DNA of 64,000 nt from Deltaproteobacteria bacterium (lineage in GTDB: Bacteria; Desulfobacterota; Desulfobacteria; Desulfobacterales; Desulfatirhabdiaceae). Every line of letters begins with the position of its first letter. Position 1 is the first letter of the stretch. This document shows, piece after piece, positions 1 to 7,928 of the stretch. The DNA lies in contig JACRBZ010000066.1 of the NCBI GenBank assembly GCA_016219185.1, positions 62,001 to 126,000 on the forward strand, given 5' to 3'. Both the position numbers and the translations under genes were made by a program. Under the pieces are notes generated by a model, which saw only the letters and a list, made by a program, of their open reading frames with translations, was not told the origin of the DNA and ran no database searches.

Positions 1-2
1 AC

Positions 3-662
3 ACATCCGAAGGACTCGATCCGGAAGTGTCCATTGCCGTGGGCCGCGCCATTCAAACCCTTAAAGACCTGGGGGTCCGCTGCGTCGATGTTTCGCTTCC
101 CCATACCGAATATGCCGTTGCCGCCTATTATGTCATCGCCCCCTGCGAGGCCAGCTCCAATCTGGCCAGATATGACGGCGTCAAATACGGTTTCAGGGAC
201 AAAACAGCCGGCACCCTGATGGAAATGTACCGAAACACCCGCTCCAAGGGATTTGGTCCCGAGGTTCAGCGCCGGATCATTCTGGGAACCTATTCCCTTT
301 CCGCGGGATATTATGATGCCTATTACGGCAAGGCTTCCCAGGTCCGGACCCTGATCATGGACGACTTTAAAAAGGCGTTTCAGCAGTGCGATGTTCTGAT
401 CTCGCCGGTTGCTCCCACGCCGGCCTTTGCCATCGGCGAAAACACGGATGACCCGCTCACCATGTATCTGTCGGACGTGTTCACGCTTTCGGCGAATCTG
501 GCGGGAATTCCGGGCATGTCCGTGCCCTGCGGTTTTTCCGAAAAAGGGCTTCCCATCGGACTTCAGCTCATGGGTCCGCATTTCAGCGAGGGGAGCCTTT
601 TAAAGATCGCATACCATTTTGAACAGACAACCGATTTTCACAATAAAAAGGCGATATTATGA
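3..662 (+). CDS. gatA: Glutamyl-tRNA(Gln)/aspartyl-tRNA(Asn) amidotransferase subunit A, C-terminal part
   Basis: The frame is open from the window edge, so the 5' half of the gene lies outside. The visible 219 or so residues match the C-terminal part of the amidase-signature subunit GatA, with [12 protein letters not shown], the [10 protein letters not shown] region and the closing [16 protein letters not shown]. GatA releases ammonia from glutamine for transamidation of misacylated Glu-tRNA(Gln) in the cytoplasmic GatCAB complex. The catalytic Ser-Ser-Lys part is outside the window and cannot be checked. The stop overlaps the next start by four bases (ATGA), so the downstream small gene is probably co-translated. 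The ORF track starts at an internal GTG (27), which is not the real start. Confidence 0.93.
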   Translation, partial: TSEGLDPEVSIAVGRAIQTLKDLGVRCVDVSLPHTEYAVAAYYVIAPCEASSNLARYDGVKYGFRDKTAGTLMEMYRNTRSKGFGPEVQRRIILGTYSLSAGYYDAYYGKASQVRTLIMDDFKKAFQQCDVLISPVAPTPAFAIGENTDDPLTMYLSDVFTLSANLAGIPGMSVPCGFSEKGLPIGLQLMGPHFSEGSLLKIAYHFEQTTDFHNKKAIL

Positions 663-844
663 CAACCATTCTCCCCGAAGGCGAAGATTTGAGAAAAGCA
701 ACCCGATGGATCACCGAGGAGCGCGCGGCTTATCCCCAGAAAACCATCAAGGAGCTGATAGAAGGCGCATGTTTGAAATTTGATCTTTCCCCCCTGGATG
801 CTGAATTTGTCGAACGGTTTGTTCGGGAAAAGCTCTTTAAGTGA
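659..844 (+). CDS. Small conserved-looking hypothetical protein between gatA and mutL
   Basis: This is a 61-residue ORF whose ATG overlaps the gatA stop and whose stop lies three bases before the mutL ATG. That tight packing is the main support for a real gene. The product is charged and probably all helical ([12 protein letters not shown], then a [14 protein letters not shown] tail), with no cysteines, signal peptide or membrane segment. I do not recognise a family. Its position suggests translational coupling with gatA and mutL, but no function can be inferred from that. Confidence 0.7.
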   Translation: MTTILPEGEDLRKATRWITEERAAYPQKTIKELIEGACLKFDLSPLDAEFVERFVREKLFK

Positions 845-847
845 ACC

Positions 848-2668
848 ATGTCCAGAATCCGCATCCTTCCCGAAATTCTCTCCAATAAAATCGCGGCAGG
901 TGAAGTGGTTGAACGCCCGGCATCCGTGGTTAAGGAGTTGATTGAGAATTCCCTGGATGCCGGAAGCACCCGGATTGTGGTTGAGGTTGAAAAAGGCGGA
1001 AGATCCCTGATCCGGGTCAGCGACAACGGCAGCGGCATGAGCCGGGACGACGCCTTGTTGTCCATCGAACGGTATGCCACCAGTAAGCTCTATTCGGACA
1101 GCGATCTTTTTGCCATCGACACCCTGGGATTCAGGGGAGAGGCCCTTCCCAGCATTGCCTCGGTATCCAAATTGACGCTGGTCACACGGGAAGAAGCAGC
1201 GGAATGTGGCACGGAAATCGTTCTTGAAGGCGGAAAGCTTCTGAAAGTGCTGGAAACCGGCTCTCCCATCGGTACCCAGGTCACGGTCAAACACCTGTTT
1301 TTCAACACCCCGGTCAGGCAGAAATTTTTAAAAACCATTCCCACGGAAATGGGGCATATTTCGGATGTGATTTCAAACATGGCCCTGGGCTGGCCGAAGA
1401 TTCACTTCAAGCTTATCCATAATGGGTCAATTCTCCAAAACTGGTCTGCGGCGGCAGACCCGGCCAGCCGGATCACCGACATTCTCGGCAAGGATTTTGG
1501 CTCCGGCCTTTTCCCCGTCAAAACCGATTTTCACGAAAAAATCGAAAACGACGGCGTTTCTCTTTCAGGCTGGATGTCACTTCCCCGAATCACCCGAGCC
1601 ACTTCACAGGGTATTTTCGTTTTTGTCAACGGCCGCATGGTTCGCAGCCGGATGGTTCAGCATGCCTTGATTCAGGCTTACGGCGGGCGTCTGATGAAAG
1701 GGCAGTTCCCGCTGGCGGTCCTGTTTATAACGGTTCCCTGCGACCAGGTGGATGTCAATGTTCATCCATCAAAACAGGAAATCCGTTTTTCCCGTCAACA
1801 GGACATTTATGACGCCATTGTTGCCGCGGTTTCAGCCGGGCTTTCCCATGAAGAAAAACCGTCCTGGACCCCGTCCAAACCCCAAGGTCCGACAGCCATA
1901 TCCGAGGAACCGGTTCGAGCTGAAAAAAAATACCCTTACATCATCCCTGCTTCTGACAATAGAGCCCCCGCCACAGTGGCAGACTTGAAATCCGACCGGG
2001 CATCCGCGTCCGCGCAGACGCCTGATCCGCCGGTCCCCTTCAGGCCGCTGAGGCCAAAGGATCAGCCGCAGTTATGGGAAACACCGCAGTCCGTTAATTT
2101 AAATCCCATCGGCCAGTTCTTTGACTCTTACATCATCTGTGAGTCCGGTGAGAATCTGATTCTGCTGGATCAGCATGCGGCTCACGAGCGGATTCTTTAT
2201 GAGAAACTGGCGGACAAGTCCGTGGAACGCCGGATCCCGATCCAGCGGCTCCTGATTCCGGAAACCCTGGATATAGGTTACCGCCAGGCCCTGATCCTTG
2301 AAAAACTCATTCCGGATCTTTGCCAGTACGGATTTGAGATAGAGCTCTTCGGGAAAGATTCATTTGTGATCAAATCCGTACCCATGATCCTATCCGGCAG
2401 GGAAATCAAGCCCCTGGTGATCGAAATGGTGGATCGCATCATGGAGACCGGTTTGACGGCAAACTTGGAAAAATCCCTGGACGCCTGCCTGAAGCTGATG
2501 GCCTGTCACGGCGCCATTCGGGCCAATCAGTCCCTGACCCTTGCGGAGATGGCAACCGTGATCAAGGATCTTGAAGCCTGCAGGATTCCCGCTCATTGTC
2601 CCCATGGCCGGCCCACATGGATTCAGTGGCCCAGACAGGAGATCGAACGGTTGTTCAAACGGACATGA
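848..2668 (+). CDS. mutL: DNA mismatch repair protein MutL
   Basis: The 606-residue product has the N-terminal GHKL ATPase of MutL: the IAAGEVVERPASVVKELIEN motif, DNGSGM and the TLGFRGEALPSIASV motif, followed by the transducer domain. A proline-rich linker of about 80 residues (roughly 335-415) leads to a C-terminal dimerisation domain. That domain carries DQHAAHERILYE, ACHGAIRAN and CPHGRPT, which together match the metal-binding endonuclease site of MutL proteins from bacteria that lack MutH. It therefore probably nicks the daughter strand after MutS recognition. Length is normal. The ATG is three bases past the preceding stop, with only a weak ribosome-binding site, consistent with coupling. 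Confidence 0.97.
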   Translation: MSRIRILPEILSNKIAAGEVVERPASVVKELIENSLDAGSTRIVVEVEKGGRSLIRVSDNGSGMSRDDALLSIERYATSKLYSDSDLFAIDTLGFRGEALPSIASVSKLTLVTREEAAECGTEIVLEGGKLLKVLETGSPIGTQVTVKHLFFNTPVRQKFLKTIPTEMGHISDVISNMALGWPKIHFKLIHNGSILQNWSAAADPASRITDILGKDFGSGLFPVKTDFHEKIENDGVSLSGWMSLPRITRATSQGIFVFVNGRMVRSRMVQHALIQAYGGRLMKGQFPLAVLFITVPCDQVDVNVHPSKQEIRFSRQQDIYDAIVAAVSAGLSHEEKPSWTPSKPQGPTAISEEPVRAEKKYPYIIPASDNRAPATVADLKSDRASASAQTPDPPVPFRPLRPKDQPQLWETPQSVNLNPIGQFFDSYIICESGENLILLDQHAAHERILYEKLADKSVERRIPIQRLLIPETLDIGYRQALILEKLIPDLCQYGFEIELFGKDSFVIKSVPMILSGREIKPLVIEMVDRIMETGLTANLEKSLDACLKLMACHGAIRANQSLTLAEMATVIKDLEACRIPAHCPHGRPTWIQWPRQEIERLFKRT

Positions 2669-2724
2669 CCGCTTACAATCATCGCTGAAAGCTTGCGGCC
2701 GTTAACCCTGGAAAGGAAATGACC

Positions 2725-3837
2725 ATGCAATTTCAAATGCCTGCCTTTCACGCTCCGGATTTCAGCCGCCCGGAACTTCAAAATGCCCCCTGCGTAAGTT
2801 TCTGCCCGGCGCCGGCAAATGGCGTTGCCCCGGATAACTACCACGCCACATCGATATATCCCGAATACCTGCAAATCGAAAAAGGCAACTGGGTCCTGCT
2901 TGAAAAATCCCGAATGGATTGCGTGGTGGTGCTCGGGTCCGGCAATGGCCTTACGGTTACGGAGCTTCGGCGTTTAAATGCCGGCGACCTGGTTGCCTGC
3001 GGCAGAAGCGAAAACGGCGAGGACGGCATTCTGGTTCACACCAAAGCCTTTGATTTTCCGGACCATATGGCCGAAAAATTCGCCTTCCGGTCCCATCTGA
3101 CCCGCGAAACCTCTTTTTCCATTGACTATGATGAGCTGTACCGGTTGATTCATCACGAAAAAGAGCACGGATTCATCGTGTGGGTTCTGGGGCCCGCGAT
3201 CGTCTTTGACCAGGATGCCCGAAACGCTTTTGTCTCACTGATTGAAAACGGCTATGTCCAAGCGCTTCTGGCGGGAAATGCCCTTGCCACGCACGATGTG
3301 GAGGGCGCCATTTTCGGAACCGCGCTGGGTCAGGAAATTTACTCCAAGCGAACGCTTCCGCTGGGCCATTACAAACATCTGGATGCCATCAACCGGATTC
3401 GGTCGGCAGGCTCCATTGAAAAAGCCATTGAAGCGGGACTGGTTCAAAACGGCATCATGCATGCGGTTACCTTAAACCACATTCCCTATGTTCTGGCAGG
3501 CTCCATCCGGGACGACGGACCCCTTCCCGAAGTCACCGGAAACGCCTACGATGCCCAGAACCAGATGCGGGAGCTGACTCAAAAAGCCACGACGGTTATC
3601 GCCATGGCCACGCAGCTTCATACCATTGCCGCCGGCAATATGACGCCATCCTACCAGGTCATGGCGGATCAGCGGGTCAGACCCGTCTATTTTTATTCGG
3701 TGGATATGTCGGAGTTTGCCGCCAGCAAGCTGGCGGACAGGGGGTCTCTCACCGCCAGATCCATTTTAACCAATGTCCAGGACTTTGTGGTCACGGTGGA
3801 AAGAGGACTTCGGGACCGGTTCTCCTGCCCCCCTTGA
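2725..3837 (+). CDS. TIGR00300-type ornithine cyclodeaminase-like protein (LOR/SDH-related)
   Basis: The C-terminal two thirds carries strong family signatures: GNALATHDVEGAIFGTALG, AGSIRDDGPLPEVTGN, a histidine-containing LHTIAAGNMTPS and ADRGSLTARSI. These belong to the TIGR00300 family, which includes the archaeal-type NAD-dependent ornithine cyclodeaminases and the C-terminal domain of cyanobacterial arginine dihydrolase fusions. The N-terminal part resembles the LOR/SDH accessory domain, and no arginine dihydrolase domain is fused here. A role in converting ornithine to proline is inferred from family only. Two in-frame ATGs exist at 2719 and 2725. I chose 2725 because the GGAAAGG upstream is too close to the first. 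It is co-directional with mutL and converges on rarD. Confidence 0.8.
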   Translation: MQFQMPAFHAPDFSRPELQNAPCVSFCPAPANGVAPDNYHATSIYPEYLQIEKGNWVLLEKSRMDCVVVLGSGNGLTVTELRRLNAGDLVACGRSENGEDGILVHTKAFDFPDHMAEKFAFRSHLTRETSFSIDYDELYRLIHHEKEHGFIVWVLGPAIVFDQDARNAFVSLIENGYVQALLAGNALATHDVEGAIFGTALGQEIYSKRTLPLGHYKHLDAINRIRSAGSIEKAIEAGLVQNGIMHAVTLNHIPYVLAGSIRDDGPLPEVTGNAYDAQNQMRELTQKATTVIAMATQLHTIAAGNMTPSYQVMADQRVRPVYFYSVDMSEFAASKLADRGSLTARSILTNVQDFVVTVERGLRDRFSCPP

Positions 3838-3864
3838 CTGTTTTTTCAAAACTGGATGCGTTTG

Positions 3865-4749
3865 TCAGGTGGCCAGGGCGACTCGCCCGCGATGGGCCAG
3901 GAATCCTTCAACGCCGAAGATAATCAGCGCGATCCATACGATCCCGAAGCCGATGAGTTGATCGTGGTTGAACGGTTCCCGATAGATCAGCACCCCGATC
4001 AAAAATTGCAGGGTGGGGGTGATGAATTGCAGGATTCCCACAAGGGAGAGCGGGATGCGCTGCACCGCCGATGCAAACATCAGAAGCGGAACGGTTGTTA
4101 TCAGTCCCGCGCCGGCCATCAGCAGATCGGATCCCGAGCCGGTATGCAGAAATGCCCCCTGGCCCATGCCGTCGGCGTGAACGAGATAGAGCAGGGCGGG
4201 CAGAAGCAAAATGCCCGTCTCCAGGGTCAGGCCGTAGAGAGCGCCAAGCGGGGCCGTTTTTTTGACCAGGCCGTAGAGGCCGAAAGAGAGCGCCAGTGTC
4301 AGGGCAATCCAGGGAAGTCTGCCATAGGTGAAGGTCAAATAGAGGACGCCCAGCGCCGATAGCCCGATTGGAACCCACTGAAAGGAGCGCAAGCGCTCGC
4401 GCAGGAAAATAACACCCAGAAAAATACTGAGCAGAGGGTTGATGAAATATCCCAGACTCGATTCGACGATAAAACCATTGTTGACGGCCCACACATAAAT
4501 CAGCCAGTTGATGCCGACCAGAAGCGCGGCGGCGGTGTAGACGCGGACAACCGACGGCTTCAGAGCGGCCATGCGAAACTCCCGCGACCGGCGCATGAAA
4601 AAGATGATGCCAACCAGAATGAGGCACGACCAAAAAATGCGGTGGCAAATCAATTGCAGCGCTGGGACATGCTTAAGCCATTTCCAATACAGCGGAAACA
4701 GCCCCCATATCACATAAGCTCCCGCAGCACGCCATGTTCCTTTGTTCAA
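3865..4749 (-). CDS. rarD: EamA-family transporter RarD
   Basis: A 294-residue, very hydrophobic protein with about ten predicted membrane segments. The start (GAYVIWGLFPLYWKWLKHV) and the HRIFWS motif are typical of RarD within the DMT/EamA superfamily of inner-membrane transporters. The substrate is unknown. The start codon is TTG at 4749, preceded by AGGAGA at good spacing. No other in-frame start fits. A fragment of this gene is repeated at about 23537-23642. Confidence 0.9.
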   Translation of the reverse strand: MNKGTWRAAGAYVIWGLFPLYWKWLKHVPALQLICHRIFWSCLILVGIIFFMRRSREFRMAALKPSVVRVYTAAALLVGINWLIYVWAVNNGFIVESSLGYFINPLLSIFLGVIFLRERLRSFQWVPIGLSALGVLYLTFTYGRLPWIALTLALSFGLYGLVKKTAPLGALYGLTLETGILLLPALLYLVHADGMGQGAFLHTGSGSDLLMAGAGLITTVPLLMFASAVQRIPLSLVGILQFITPTLQFLIGVLIYREPFNHDQLIGFGIVWIALIIFGVEGFLAHRGRVALAT

Positions 4750-4892
4750 ATATCTCTCCTATAATGCCGCATCACAATAATAAGGTTGATCCGTATAGCA
4801 CCCTTTTAAACGCATAATTCGTTATAGTCAACTCTGTCGGTTCAGTGCTGGATTAAGCCGTATGGGTCAGCCGATTTCGATTCGCTTATTTG

Positions 4893-5025
4893 CTATCCCG
4901 TCACTTCCCTTACCGTGGCGACCAGATTCTTAATAGAAAACGGCTTCTGGATGAAGTGTAAGCCCGGGTCCAGTACCCCGTGATGGGCGCGTTGGCATCC
5001 TGGCTAAGTCCCGGCCGTTCATTAA
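4893..5025 (-). pseudogene. Remnant of a response-regulator receiver domain, probably from a hybrid histidine kinase
   Basis: Reading the minus strand, one frame gives MNGRDLA and another gives HHGVLDPGLHFIQKPF, followed by a short helix and a TAG stop. These are the region after the phospho-acceptor and the final strand-helix (conserved KPF) of receiver domains found at the C-terminus of hybrid sensor kinases. The stretch of about 20 residues normally between them is missing and the frame is shifted. It is therefore a decayed fragment with an internal deletion. No kinase domain is present nearby. Confidence 0.6.
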
Positions 5026-5036
5026 TCTTCTTAAAT

Positions 5037-5165
5037 TCGATACCCCTTTGGAGGCTGCAATATCACTCGGTATGAGCCGCAAAGGCCCGTGGAGACTGGC
5101 GCGAACGCTTGCAACGCTAATCGGCATGACCAATCAATGGCTAAAGAAACCCTTACCCGATTGGC
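5037..5165 (+). pseudogene. Remnant of the C-terminus of a group II intron reverse transcriptase/maturase
   Basis: The translated frame contains EAAISLGMSRKGPWRLART followed by MTNQWLKK. This resembles the C-terminal SRKGPWRLA region of bacterial group II intron-encoded proteins. Only about 40 codons are recognisable. The rest of the reverse transcriptase is absent and the flanks are other debris. A domain V/VI-like intron 3' end lies 1.1 kb downstream on the same strand. Whether both come from the same intron cannot be decided from this window. Confidence 0.5.
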
Positions 5166-5168
5166 CGG

Positions 5169-5420
5169 TCAGTAAATGCAAGCATCTAATATGGAAAGCA
5201 CGTCTGAATGCAACTCATCGTTTCCATGTTCAATTCGTTTGGCGCGACGAGAATGGAAATCGACCGATTTCACCTGCTCAACCATGATAAAACCCGTCAG
5301 TTTGCTGTCTTTTGGGATAGGTACATGAAAAGGGAAGACGCGATCTGTGTTTGTTATTGGGCAAACAATCGCCAAACCGGTGCTTCGGTTGAACAGATCT
5401 TTGCTGACGACACAGAGGGA
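5169..5420 (-). pseudogene. C-terminal part of a split MazF/PemK toxin gene
   Basis: From about LCVVSKDLFN onward the minus-strand ORF reads as the last 80 or so residues of a MazF (ChpB-like) ribonuclease, with TGLAIVCPITNT, FPFHVPIPKDSK and the closing LSILDACIY. The part before it (codons from 5474) is unrelated in-frame sequence. The missing N-terminal 29 residues are found 1.05 kb away on the other strand at 6467, ending at RRP, almost exactly where this piece begins. One ancestral mazF therefore appears to have been broken, plausibly by inversion of the segment between the pieces. Neither half should be an active toxin. Confidence 0.7.
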
Positions 5421-5470
5421 TGCGGATAAGTGCATGGATACAACCTGACTCCACACGCAGGTCAGAATTT

Positions 5471-5815
5471 TCACAAATGAGATGTGGAGTCTGTATTGCG
5501 TATAACGTCAGCGATCCATGCATTTAAACTCTTACCCGAAGCTTTGGCTTGCGTTGCGGCTTTTTCGTATAAATCCTGCTGCAGACGCAGATTGAATCGT
5601 CCAGTGGAGCGTTTGCGAGGATTTACACCGTCTTCATTGCACATATCCAAAAAAACCTTCAAAGATTTGCGGCCTTCTTCGTGCAAGCCCTGGACAGTGG
5701 CGGCATAAAAATCCGCTCCGCCATTCAAGCCGATAAATTCACCCCGAAAGAGGTCGATGTCTGGATCGTATTGGATAACTGCTTTGTAACCGTCAATAAT
5801 CATAACATTGTTCAT
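5471..5815 (-). CDS. hicB: HicB-family antitoxin
   Basis: The 114-residue product has the HicB layout. A degenerate RNase H-like N-terminal domain (YKAVIQYDPDIDLFRGEF) is followed by a ribbon-helix-helix C-terminal domain with RSTGRFNLRLQQDLYEKA and SLNAWIADVI. HicB neutralises the HicA mRNA interferase and autoregulates the operon. I start it at 5815, where the ATG overlaps the hicA stop (ATGA). The longer ORF-track start only adds hicA-overlapping codons. It is followed at once by the broken mazF piece. Confidence 0.85.
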   Translation of the reverse strand: MNNVMIIDGYKAVIQYDPDIDLFRGEFIGLNGGADFYAATVQGLHEEGRKSLKVFLDMCNEDGVNPRKRSTGRFNLRLQQDLYEKAATQAKASGKSLNAWIADVIRNTDSTSHL

Positions 5816-6084
5816 GGTTTCACCCCGTGATCGTTTAACCATCTACGAACACTTTCAAGTGCCCCTTTATCGGTATTGGGAGATGGGTGTGGGCGATGAA
5901 ACACCCGTCGTTCGCCAAAGAGCTTTACCCCGACACGAGATCCTTCGCGTTCCGATATTTCTGCGCCGATATCCCTGAAAAGTGCCTCTATATCCAACCA
6001 CTTTACATTCGCACTTGTGGGACGGGCAAAGATAAGCTCGAGTATCTTGTGGAATTTGCGTTTCACGATAAATTTGTGTGCCAC
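5812..6084 (-). CDS. hicA: HicA-family mRNA interferase toxin
   Basis: A 90-residue protein beginning at a GTG, with the double-stranded-RNA-binding-like HicA pattern. Key parts are the HKILELIFARPTSANVKW helix, the REGSRVGVKLFGERRVFHRPH strand region holding the presumed active-site histidine, and the final ESVRRWLNDHGVKP helix. HicA cleaves mRNA unless bound by HicB, which is encoded directly downstream with a four-base overlap. This is the only toxin-antitoxin pair in the scrap zone that looks intact. A second in-frame GTG a few codons later is an alternative start. Confidence 0.82.
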   Translation of the reverse strand: MAHKFIVKRKFHKILELIFARPTSANVKWLDIEALFRDIGAEISEREGSRVGVKLFGERRVFHRPHPSPNTDKGALESVRRWLNDHGVKP

Positions 6085-6266
6085 AAAATGGCATCATTGT
6101 CAAATTTCTTTTGGTTTTGAAGCATTAATTCTTCTGCTGAATTCTTGCTATCCGGACGCAGATGGGTGTTTACGGCAACGGCCGACACCAAGAAAGGCAA
6201 GCGACTTTACGAATTCGTGCGCCTCTGCTCCATAGCCCCCAATAAGGGTGTTCTTCTGAACTGCTT

Positions 6267-6338
6267 GAGCCGTATTAAGGGAAACTTTTAAGTACGATTC
6301 TTAGGGGGAAAGGGACTGAGAGGCCCCTGAGCTACCCG
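6267..6338 (+). mobile_element. Group II intron 3' end, domains V and VI (remnant)
   Basis: The stretch starting GAGCCGTATTAAGGGAAAC can fold as a domain V hairpin. GAGCCGTA pairs with TACGATTC, there is a GAAA tetraloop, and the AGC triad sits at the base. It is followed by a G-rich and C-rich stem like domain VI (AGGGGGAAAGGGACTGAGAG, then GGCCCCTGAGCTACCCGG) containing the TGA that would hold the branch adenosine. The mismatch in the lower domain V stem suggests decay. The 5' end of the intron was not found. What follows directly is mazE coding sequence, so the intron appears to have entered that gene. Confidence 0.55.
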
Positions 6339-6376
6339 GTTTTCAAAAATTGTCCTTAAGGATACGCGGTCGCCAC

Positions 6377-6466
6377 AGCCTAACGGATCTTGTGACACGT
6401 ATTCCAAAAAGCTACCAGCCCGGTGAAGTTGACTGGGGCGAGCCGGTTGGCAAGGAGGTTTGGTAG
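6377..6466 (+). pseudogene. C-terminal remnant of a MazE/ChpS-like antitoxin
   Basis: The frame ending at TAG 6464-6466 reads SLTDLVTRIPKSYQPGEVDW and finishes PVGKEVW. The PVGKE(A/V)W ending is typical of MazE/ChpBI antitoxins and precedes a mazF start with no gap. The N-terminal DNA-binding domain is missing. Upstream is the intron 3' end. Confidence 0.6.
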
Positions 6467-6556
6467 ATGCCGGCCTATATCCCAAGACAGGGGGACATCA
6501 TTGCGATCACATTTGATCCACAATCCGGTCATGAGCAAAAAGACCGACGACCCGTT
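6467..6556 (+). pseudogene. N-terminal part of the split MazF/PemK toxin
   Basis: The ATG follows the antitoxin stop directly. The peptide MPAYIPRQGDIIAITFDPQS then GHEQKDRRP is the conserved MazF N-terminus (GDI, FDPQSGHEQ, RRP). After RRPV the frame runs into unrelated sequence leading to the AT-rich gene at 6570. The matching C-terminal part is at 5169-5420 on the minus strand. Joined, the two would give about 112 residues, the normal MazF length. Confidence 0.68.
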
Positions 6557-6569
6557 TACCCGGGTGGTG

Positions 6570-7211
6570 CTATTTTAATTTCCTTGAGATATTTGAGAGG
6601 TCATTAAAATTACTTTCATATGTTCTTCTTTGACTTGGATGTTCGAAATCAATAAGCCACTTGTTCCCTGTCTTAAATAACCTTTCTGAAATAGGTTCTA
6701 TCTCATTGAAAATATATGGACAAAATTTAAAAGTGCTACAACAAACAATAATGTCAGGATTTATAATATCAATTTGTCTTCGAAGGTAATCTTTGTCATT
6801 AATTGCATATTTCTTTATATCTTCATCAACGCTATATGCTTCGTTATTATATTCTATTCTCTCAGCATGCTTTTTAATATTTACATATGCAATACATCGA
6901 TTAGGTTCTTCTTTAATCTCTATTGCTGAAGCAAAATCAGGTGTCCTGTCGTTAAATATTTCTGTAATAATAAACGTCCACATTCTCATCCTTCGCCAAA
7001 ATGTATTACTTGTTCCTTCAGGCCCTTTTTCCCCTCTAATGATGTGGAAGTGTCTGTAAGTTTCTTTAAGTAAAAACATAACCTTAGGATTAGCATTCGC
7101 CCATTCATCCTCTATCAAAATCCCGTCTTCACAAAATATTTTATATTCTTGGCGTTTTGCCTTCCATTCATTTAAAAGTGAACCCAATAATTCGTATCGA
7201 TTTTTATTCAT
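6570..7211 (-). CDS. AT-rich hypothetical protein of unknown function
   Basis: A 213-residue intact ORF that is clearly more AT-rich than its neighbours, suggesting recent transfer. Visible features are an N-terminal charged helix, a hydrophobic NPKVMFLLKETY strand, a tryptophan/arginine-rich FWRRMRMW segment and INPDIIVCCSTF near the C-terminus. The strand-plus-loop pattern faintly recalls uracil-DNA-glycosylase-like proteins, but I see no catalytic motif I would trust, so I make no functional call. It sits exactly at the breakpoint of the split mazF gene and may have arrived with that rearrangement. Confidence 0.65.
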   Translation of the reverse strand: MNKNRYELLGSLLNEWKAKRQEYKIFCEDGILIEDEWANANPKVMFLLKETYRHFHIIRGEKGPEGTSNTFWRRMRMWTFIITEIFNDRTPDFASAIEIKEEPNRCIAYVNIKKHAERIEYNNEAYSVDEDIKKYAINDKDYLRRQIDIINPDIIVCCSTFKFCPYIFNEIEPISERLFKTGNKWLIDFEHPSQRRTYESNFNDLSNISRKLK

Positions 7212-7357
7212 GGCTGTTTTACTCCTTGCTTAGGAATTTCAATATAGGAGGGCAAACATATCTGTTGCCCTGACGAATCAATAAGTGCCATAACACCTGC
7301 GGCAACAATGCATGATGTAGTCTTCTTTTCTTTCTGTTGTATACAGAATTGGACGAT

Positions 7358-7579
7358 TCATGCACCAGGCCCTTCAAGAAGGTGAGTGACTCTATGACCA
7401 CAAACGGCGCAACTATAAGATCGCCATCTTTTACCACCCGAATAATTGATAATGCTGACAGCACTTCGGCAGTGTGAGCAAAGGACGTTTGCGAGAATTT
7501 TCTGTTGGAATTCCACAGGGATTGCTGTCCTAAATTTGGAGGCTTCTGGTGAAAATTGCCGTGGTTTTGATTCAGTCAT
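7358..7579 (-). CDS. Small zinc-ribbon-like protein
   Basis: A 73-residue ORF with two CxxC knuckles, CSHC and CAVC, separated by about 20 residues rich in basic and aromatic residues (NYSGGKRWRSYS). This is a zinc-ribbon arrangement. No family is recognised and no partner is obvious. It is co-directional with the AT-rich gene downstream. An overlapping frame (7219-7464) is an alternative, but it lacks motifs. Confidence 0.45.
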   Translation of the reverse strand: MTESKPRQFSPEASKFRTAIPVEFQQKILANVLCSHCRSAVSIINYSGGKRWRSYSCAVCGHRVTHLLEGPGA

Positions 7580-7928
7580 TACAATTGGCCTGTTGTGTCG
7601 CCAAGCTACTGTTTAAATGTTTTCAGGATAAAACTACTTTCTGTATCCCAGCAACTGGCTTCATTCTGTTTAACGTGAATAAGAAATTCAGATGTTCCCA
7701 TGTATGAATATCAGCATTTCAAGTCAACAACAATATTTTCATCCGGAAAGATTTGCTTCTGGTGGAGTATATTACCATAGACTGGCGCATGATCGTTCAC
7801 CCTGGATCACCGGGAACGTTTCAACCAATTTGTTCCGAGCTTTTCTGTTTGGGGAATCAGGTTTGCTGTTATTGACCCCTTGACAAAATATTGGCTCCTC
7901 GCATTCATACAGTGGGAAACCCTGTTGA
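7580..7928. other. Intergenic stretch with no supported gene
   Basis: About 350 bases lie between the zinc-ribbon ORF and the frameshifted gene. One plus-strand ORF of 63 codons (7692-7883) shows no ribosome-binding site or recognisable motif. I see no RNA gene or clear repeat here. Confidence 0.5.

Noticed and set aside
638-1294. 218-codon minus-strand ORF opposite mutL
   Set aside because: Overlaps the conserved ATPase of mutL and lacks any motif.
7219-7464. 81-codon minus-strand ORF overlapping the zinc-ribbon gene
   Set aside because: It lacks a start with a ribosome-binding site and shows no motif. The overlapping frame with two CxxC pairs is more convincing.
7692-7883. 63-codon plus-strand ORF
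   Set aside because: No ribosome-binding site, no recognisable motif, and it lies in a scrap zone.
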